Of a DNA stretch of 64,000 nt, positions 57,301-64,000 are shown in pieces. This DNA is from Phoronis australis (lineage: Eukaryota; Phoronida; Phoronidae). The stretch is from assembly GCA_002633005.1 (NCBI GenBank), contig NMRA01000177.1, forward strand, positions 387,942 through 451,941. Reading direction: 5' to 3'. Both the position numbers and the translations under genes were made by a program. Numbering within the stretch: position 1 is the first letter of the stretch; the number at the start of each line of letters is the position of its first letter. The notes beneath the pieces were generated by a model. It did no database searches. It saw only the letters and a program-made list of their open reading frames with translations, and was not told where the DNA came from.

Positions 57301-60300
57301 AGTGTAAAATGACCTGCCAATGGCATTTATTTCTTTTTGGTCTTGTCTGTATGGGTCTTGAACTGTTGCTTTGCTCAGAACAATTGTGTAACGTGAACGG
57401 TGACTGGACAAAATGTCACTAGAGTACATATGGAGGCAGGCCATCTCAAAAAAGAGTTGATTGGTATAAGTAGCTCTTGAAGGGGTTCATTCACATCACT
57501 ACATCTGGACAAATACTTCAGGTTCGATTCTGTCTCCTCTTGAGATTTAATCATGTCAGCCACACCGTCTTGCATTGGTTGATTATTAGTCCGATCAGCA
57601 GTAGAGCTACTATTGACTACGATTTCCGTCTTAACTCAAGAGTGGAACATATTTAGCTTCAGTATTTTTCAGTGTTTAATCCTCAGTCAGGTCAGCCATC
57701 ACTGTTCCCTGCTTAGGAAAGTCCAGGCAGTGGACTGGCAGCTTGCCTGGGGTCAGTTTACTCTCTTAGGGAGCCTGTGTGGGATCACTTTACTGGAGTC
57801 ATTAATTCCCCCACTAATGATTGTCCAGTGATGCTAATCTATTTGACCCCAATTGTTCACCATATGTCACTCCTCACCCTTTGGTTTTGGTCTGTGACCT
57901 GTGCCAGACTGCTGGAGTCTCTTGTGAGCCAAACCATAGTCTTTGTCATTGTCCTGATGGCTGTGGTGATGGTGACAATGTCACTGATAGTTTATGTTGG
58001 GTGGCTGTCTGTGGCTGTGAAAGAAATGAAAAACATTTGTGATGCATCTAGAGACTTATGTCTAGGCCAATACTTGAAGTATACAATGTAGGGCCATCGC
58101 TCACCTGAGGAGGAAAGTACTGCCTCAAGTAGCCAAAAATGATGTTCTGCATAAGTGTTTCAAAGGTTGAGGGCAATTTTTTCGTCATTGGTGGGGAAAT
58201 TTTAAATGTTTTTCATAGGGGAAGTGGGTCCATATTCGTCCCCAAAATCTAGGCATTGAAGGCCCTGTTGCTGTACCTGCCATACCACCCCAGTTGCCAT
58301 TGCCAGCAGACGGTCTCGTCCCTTGTTACATGGTCTATCACACCATGTGCTGGTGGTCGACCACCTGTTGATACACCTGGTGTATAATAACTTTCTCTGA
58401 CTCTGGCATCTGCCGTAGCCGACCCCTGCTGGCTATTAATGAGGCGATTCAATATCCCACCCCTCGTATTGTATTGCCCTTTTTTAATCATTATCATATC
58501 CCACCAGCTCTGGGTTTGCGTCAGACTTGTCAGTCAACGCAGACCTGTCAATCAACATAATCACTGCATCCATACAGTACCCAGGTGTGCCAACAGATAT
58601 CCCAGTGACAGTGTGGAAGTAAAATCCAGTTGTACATTTACCCAACTATCTTGTTAAGGTGTGACTTATCTCTCTGCCAATAACCTGACTGCCAGTTGAG
58701 ACTGGCATGTTTTACATAATAGTAAGAAGTCTGTCCGTTTCATGTACCAACTGTCTAGCTACACTACACTCGGCTGATCTTACCACATAAGGTGCTGTTC
58801 CCTTTTGCTATTCTCTATCTTAATATGCAGTTAATGAGGTATGGCAATGCATATTGTGGGTCAGGAGTTTAAACCTGCCTTGTATTTATTCATTGATATA
58901 TTCAAGACCAGCGTGCTAGCAATCAAACTTTCTGTCTGCGATCCTGGGTGTTCTACCGAGACCAGTCCTTGAGGGAAAATGCAAAATAGTTTAAGGCTGT
59001 CAGTACTGCATGTGATGTCTGGCAATTCTTCAAGGCTAAAGGCCATCTTTTGAGCGCAACTGCAATAGTCGTCAAATTGCAGGGGCAAAAAATACAGCAT
59101 GAGTTGAGCCGGAGTATGACTTGCAAAACTATGGGTATGCCTAAGTTGTAACTTGTCAAAACAACAGATTGTACTAAAATGTCAAATAGCTATGATGGTA
59201 TAGAGGGTTAATACTCTGTTACCAGATTGCGGTCAGACAGTTTAATTGGACGTTTGTTTATCCAATTTCTGTTCCTTAGTTCAGTTTTTTGTCCCCTCTG
59301 TTCATTTGGCATCCTCCCAACCTTCTGTACTCCCGCTGCTGATATCACTTGTGGTGAACTTAGGGTACCAGTTAATTATGTTGTGATCAATGTCTTACGA
59401 CCAACGCGACCAACTTGTGGTTGTGTGCTGAGCTTCACCACCACGCAGACTGACTGCGTACATGAGTCAGTTGGATGGATATTTGTCTTCTTCTCAAATT
59501 AACATAGTTATGCACTGGATGAAAACAATTCCAGTCATAATGGGGGCCGTGAGAAAGTGTGGGAAAAACGCAAAGCACCAGCTTACAACATTAGCGGTGC
59601 TGGGGTTCCAAAGGCTTTCTTAGCGGCAAAAAACCAAGCTGGAAAGTCTGACAGCTGTTCACAGGCGTAAGATTTGGTCAGTGTTCATTTGCTCTCAACC
59701 ATCTAAAATTCACCAACACCAATGTTTGCATTGTCATTATGTGTTTAAGAATCAGGAGATCATGCTTGTTTTTGGATTCGTTTGCACATCATTCTCTCCA
59801 AAGTTTTTCTGCTTATTCTTCTTTTGTTAATATAAACATCTGTTGTGCTTGGCACAGCTAGTGTTCGTTTACATCAGATTGACCTATTCTTACGCTTGTT
59901 ATAAAGTAACCTTTTAAATCAATTTTAAAAACAGACAAAATGTCACATTAATACGATAGGGTGAAGACCCGGCTGCCATTTCTTTCAACATTTGTTTGGG
60001 ATTTAGTGTTTTCCCGAAATGCTGATTCTGCTCTTCAGTTTATGACGTCTGCTGTTCATGACGTCTGCTGGTCCGTGTTGGTTGTCACATAAGTATTGGC
60101 TGCTTCTTGTTGAGTATCATGTCCGCTCCTGCTGTGAACCACATGACATTAAACAGTGGGAATCTTCTGCTCATCTGTTCCTTTGGAAAGCAGTGGAAAT
60201 GATAACCATTTATGTGCAGACTATGGTTATCTAGCAGGTCCTACTTTAGCTGGGTTTTTATTGCATGCTTGTGATCACGCATCCTCTGAAGAGTTTGCAT

Positions 60301-63300
60301 CCTGGAACCTGCTTCTGTGTGGAAGATTAAGATCAATAAAGCAACACCTGTCAAAAAACAACTATTGATTCGGGCCAGTTATTGTTATAAAATCAGCTTC
60401 ATCTCTTATTTAGATTAGAAATAATTTCAAAGCTCAAGAAGAACTGACAAATTGTTGTTGCCTATGGGCATTAGAGGAATTTCCGCCATTTTATTGCAAC
60501 CAATTTCAAAGGATGACAGATAGCAAATGCGCCAGTGAAGAATGTCCTTCTTGATTCTAGAACATGGTTTAAACACTGACTTGTGCTGTGACATATTTCT
60601 CATGCAGTTGCTGTTCTTGTTATCTGTTGGTGTTGCTGCAGTTCCAATCCCACAGTTAATACCAGCAGGTGTTACTGTATACTGAACTCATCGGGTGTAT
60701 ATTCTGCACTGTAGTCCAGTCATTTTACGGATAAACCGGATAACCCGGAAATAATTGCAACAGAAGGTTTTATTGCATAAATCGTATCCTCTCACACCAC
60801 TTAGTGCGAGAAAAGAAGTCTACCATAATCGGAGTGGCGGAAGTTGGTTTTTCAAGACAAAATGGCCGCCAGACTTTCAGATGACCACTATAATTCAAGA
60901 GTGGAATGTGATAGAGTAAAAATTCAAAAAGGTTTACTTATGTTTTGTGGGTTACCAAATCCATTGGAAATGGTTTTGCATGGCTGTGGTGACACCGTCC
61001 ACCATTTTCCAAGATGGCCGCCAAGTCTACTCGAGTCGCACAACTTCGCACGAACAGATTAGTGTCGTCTTGATTTAAACACTGCACCATTGGTTTTCTG
61101 GGTCGAATAATCCATTGAGACTCATTGCGTTTAGCTCTACTGATTACTTTTGCCATTTGTAAGATGACCACCAAATAGTTGCTGGGGGAGACCTGTGTAT
61201 TGTGAGAAATTGTTACGGGGGCTGTGGAAACTTTGGAATTAGTGAGATATTTGTAGTGCCAGTGATGAGTGAATTTTGTCACCAGGTAAAGCTAAGTAAG
61301 AATACGTCTTCTTCTCATAATCTGAGCAAAGAGCTGCTCACTAACATATTGACATTTGTAACCACCTGAATTCATGCAATTTGAAGCAAGACTAGAGCAT
61401 AGGTGACAGCGGTTTCCAAGTCGCTGCTAAATCCAGATATCAGTCTGATCCATTGGTATGCATGCATTCACGTGGTCTTTTGTCTGGCATCATGACTAGC
61501 AGCCCAATTATCTACCATGGAGTTACAAAAAAACAAATTGAACTACTTTCATCAATGGATACCAGGAAACTGAAACCTGACGCATCTGTTTTGGCTAATT
61601 GGTGTTGTAATTCTTCTGGTTAAAATGGTCTTAACCTAACTTTTACAAGGAGTTCAATTTCAGAAGCCAAACAGCTTGAAAGATCACCAGTTTCAGTCAA
61701 TGATATATCAAATTATTTTTGCCTGTTTTATTTTGTTGAAATCATCCCTAACATAGTAATTGGTGTACTCCACGCAAAAGGACCTTAGATCAAGGTTCCT
61801 GGTCAATGGGCTTCTCGTAGACGGTGGTTCTCGTTCAAATCTGTTGACCAAGTACAAGATGCCATGGAACGGACCGAGTTGCTAATGGATAATAATGAAA
61901 AGGCCTCTTATTTTTACGTTAAAACATCTGAATGGTTTTAAAACAGAAATCAGTTCATCAACATGGATGCATTCATTGGATGAGATTCCCAAGTCATTAT
62001 TGGAGTGCTTTCTTGTTTACCTAGCGCCATCTAGTGATTTTCGAATTCTCCACTGGATCTTATCATTCATGTTTTAAGTTGTTTTTATTATTTTTTTTGT
62101 AAGTAGTTCGTTCCATCTCTGGAGATTTTTATAGAAGACCACAGAGTCTTTCATCATGCCAATATTGCAGTGGCCTAAGTAACTGCACCCCTCTACTGGG
62201 TATTGCTGAGGGGTTTAGCTACTGTAAGTGCTGTGACCACAACAATGATAAAGAGAGGACCAGTCTCAATTCCCATCTCCCCAGCTCTGGTTGGTGTGTT
62301 TACAGTAACCCAAATTGTTTGTTTGGAATACCCTTCTTGCATTGTTGCTGGTCACAATTGAACTCAATCACAAGTGGTGTTGTCTGAGTTGACCGGTCAT
62401 TAAGTGACTGTTTTGTGTTTCTTAAGAGTGCATACACCAGATAACCACAATCTGGGATAGTTATTGCAAAGATATGCAAAGAAGATGAATTGACCGTTTG
62501 CTTTCAAAATTTCTTACGGTTGGAACAGAGACATCTGTTGATCAATGAATTGTTTTTGCAACATTATTTGGGTTATATTTAATATTAAGGAGACTTGTTA
62601 GGTACGTAGTTGATACCCTTCCTCAAGAGAACGATATGTTTGCTTACCAATATTTTCAACTATTAACTTAGATCTCACCACCGTGTACCACCTGTCCATG
62701 GGGCGCTTTCCTGTCTTTTAATACATTCCATCAATGAACAACTCAAACTTTACTCAGTCGGTGTTTGTGAAACAGTCATCGATCTTGCCTGTAGAAATGC
62801 ATACATTCAAGTTACATGGAACGCTGATTCCACGAACGTTGGCACGCCGATTAACAGTATTTTATCAGTCTGGTCAGATGAGAAAATGGGCCTTGATTTC
62901 TTTGGCTGCACTTGGTGACTCTGGAGTCCACGGTAGAATGAGCATTGGTGGATTTAGATGTATTTGAGTGATTTGCCAACATTCCGAGTCGTTATCTTGA
63001 CAATGTGGGACATTTCTAGTTATGATCTTGTGTACAACCCGGTGCAACTATGTTTACACTCAGCAGTCTTGTTTTGGTTGCCCCTACTTGCGTCAGTGAG
63101 GTAAAACTGGTCTTGTTAAACTTGTTGCAAAACATTTTGCCTACATGATGCGGAGAGCCTTTTAGTTATTCAGTGACTCTGACATCATGTGAACTGGAAG
63201 TGAATCCCAATGTGAATACAGTACCGTATTTCCCTTTTTCAGTTGTATACAAATTAAGTCGGTAAGGTGTGTGTGGTTTTGAAATGCCAGGGGTAAGACA

Positions 63301-63368
63301 TTGCTGTACATTATTTAAGACTATGTGGTGAAGATTTATTTAATAAATTTAGTGTTTGGGAGAGTGGT

Positions 63369-63540
63369 ATGGTAAATTTCACCAATTTCAGAAAGAAGGT
63401 AGCCAAAATTATCATTTATTGATTTTCACGTCGTTCTGACATTGTCGAAATGTCAAAAAATCCAAACTATTGTCTCGTGGTAGGTATAGTATAGAACATT
63501 AAAGCATTATTTTGCCATTACTGATTTTAGATAAAAAATT
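63369..63540. mobile_element. MITE B-like fragment
   Basis: ATGGTAAATTTCACCAATTT near 63369 followed by GCCAAAATTATCATTTATTG matches the left end and subterminal part of family B. The right end is unclear. Confidence 0.4.
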
Positions 63541-63653
63541 TTGCTTGGCCCACTACATTTCACCCTCTCCGGTTCAAGACTTATATTTTGTTCTAAAGGG
63601 GGGATTCTTTACCCTAAACGGAATACTGTAAATTCTCACCAATTTGGACAAAC

Positions 63654-63708
63654 CTGGTTGCCAAAACTGGTTGCCAAAACTGGTTGCCAAAACTGGTTGC
63701 CAAAACTG
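63654..63708 (+). repeat. 13-bp tandem repeat x 4
   Basis: CTGGTTGCCAAAA repeated four times, next to an end resembling MITE B (TTCTCACCAATTTGGACAAA near 63633). Confidence 0.95.
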
Positions 63709-63760
63709 CACTTCCTTTCATTTTTGAAGGGCTTCTTGCTGTGAATGCCCTACAGTTTTT

Positions 63761-63817
63761 ATGCGCCCACATATTTATATGTGGACGCATTATGCCGTCA
63801 TCTCCGTCCGTCCGTCC
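63761..63817. mobile_element. Family C repeat, truncated by the terminal gap
   Basis: TGCGCCCACATATTTATATG and the following CCGTCCGT tract are the same as at 24851. Sequence stops at the Ns. Confidence 0.8.
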
Positions 63818-64000
63818 NNNNNNNNNNNNNNNNNNNNNNNNNNNNNNNNNNNNNNNNNNNNNNNNNNNNNNNNNNNNNNNNNNNNNNNNNNNNNNNNNNN
63901 NNNNNNNNNNNNNNNNNNNNNNNNNNNNNNNNNNNNNNNNNNNNNNNNNNNNNNNNNNNNNNNNNNNNNNNNNNNNNNNNNNNNNNNNNNNNNNNNNNNN
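63818..64000. other. Assembly gap (Ns) to the window end
   Basis: Undetermined bases only. Confidence 0.99.

Larger units (their letters stand above)
54376..63817. other. 3' UTR, possible 3' intron and downstream sequence; no exon recognised
   Basis: No second gene was found on either strand. Candidate poly(A) signals AATAAA lie at 60335-60340 and 63342-63347, neither well supported. The far end holds MITE B-like sequences from about 63369, a short tandem repeat at 63654, and a family C repeat. Open frames near 57777-58091 and 59227-59502 have no recognised domain. Confidence 0.5.

Noticed and set aside
57777-58091. 104-codon open frame downstream of the gene with hydrophobic stretches
   Set aside because: Two overlapping frames are open in the same place, no domain is recognised and no splice context is clear.

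Overview
The window is eukaryotic, from an intron-rich, AT-rich invertebrate genome. I cannot name the species. Canonical GT..AG introns, abundant small hairpin transposons (MITEs), a tRNA-derived SINE and decayed LINE ends all suggest a highly heterozygous, probably marine, animal. No bacterial or viral genes were seen.

Almost the whole window is one plus-strand gene. I could chain 35 coding exons from 4019 to 54375 by splice sites and reading phase: every junction is in phase, giving 1,893 residues from the first visible residue to a stop at 54373-54375. The N-terminus lies upstream of the window, because the first visible exon begins inside a codon. The product is a Rho guanine nucleotide exchange factor of the AKAP13 / ARHGEF2 / ARHGEF18 / ARHGEF28 family. 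It has a Ser-rich N-terminal linker, a polybasic stretch, an atypical C1 zinc finger (exons 9-10), an acidic linker, a DH catalytic domain (exons 15-19), a PH domain (exons 20-23), a helical segment with the family RRAETF..FD motif (exons 24-27), a long disordered region and a C-terminal coiled coil with Ser/Lys-rich tail (exons 31-35). Residue numbers used here count from the first complete codon at 4020.

The most interesting part is exon 28 (43632-44738), a 1.1-kb exon whose length is a multiple of three. It encodes a sequence matching the amphipathic-helix pattern that anchors PKA regulatory subunits, and two motifs resembling PP1 docking sites. A third PP1-like motif (KVRF) is created or destroyed by a NAGNAG acceptor at exon 30. 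In human AKAP13 the PKA helix lies N-terminal to the DH-PH unit; here the candidate lies C-terminal to it, in an exon that could be skipped without frame loss. The combination suggests a splice-switchable kinase/phosphatase docking module on a RhoGEF. This is inference from motifs only.

Other structure: a near-identical ~1.0-1.2 kb direct duplication (23665-24850 and 25067-26107) carries exons 11 and 12 twice, and splicing all four in order gives an immediate stop, so it is an assembly haplotype duplication or a mutually exclusive arrangement. A ten-unit 31-bp minisatellite (36166-36475), each unit rich in branch-point-like ACTAAC/GCTGAC, abuts a 33-nt microexon in the PH domain. A single N at 30902 falls in the codon of the DH catalytic glutamate. 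The introns hold at least three MITE families, two LINE relics and one or two SINEs. The last 9.4 kb after the stop hold no exon I can recognise, only probable 3' UTR or intron and intergenic sequence.
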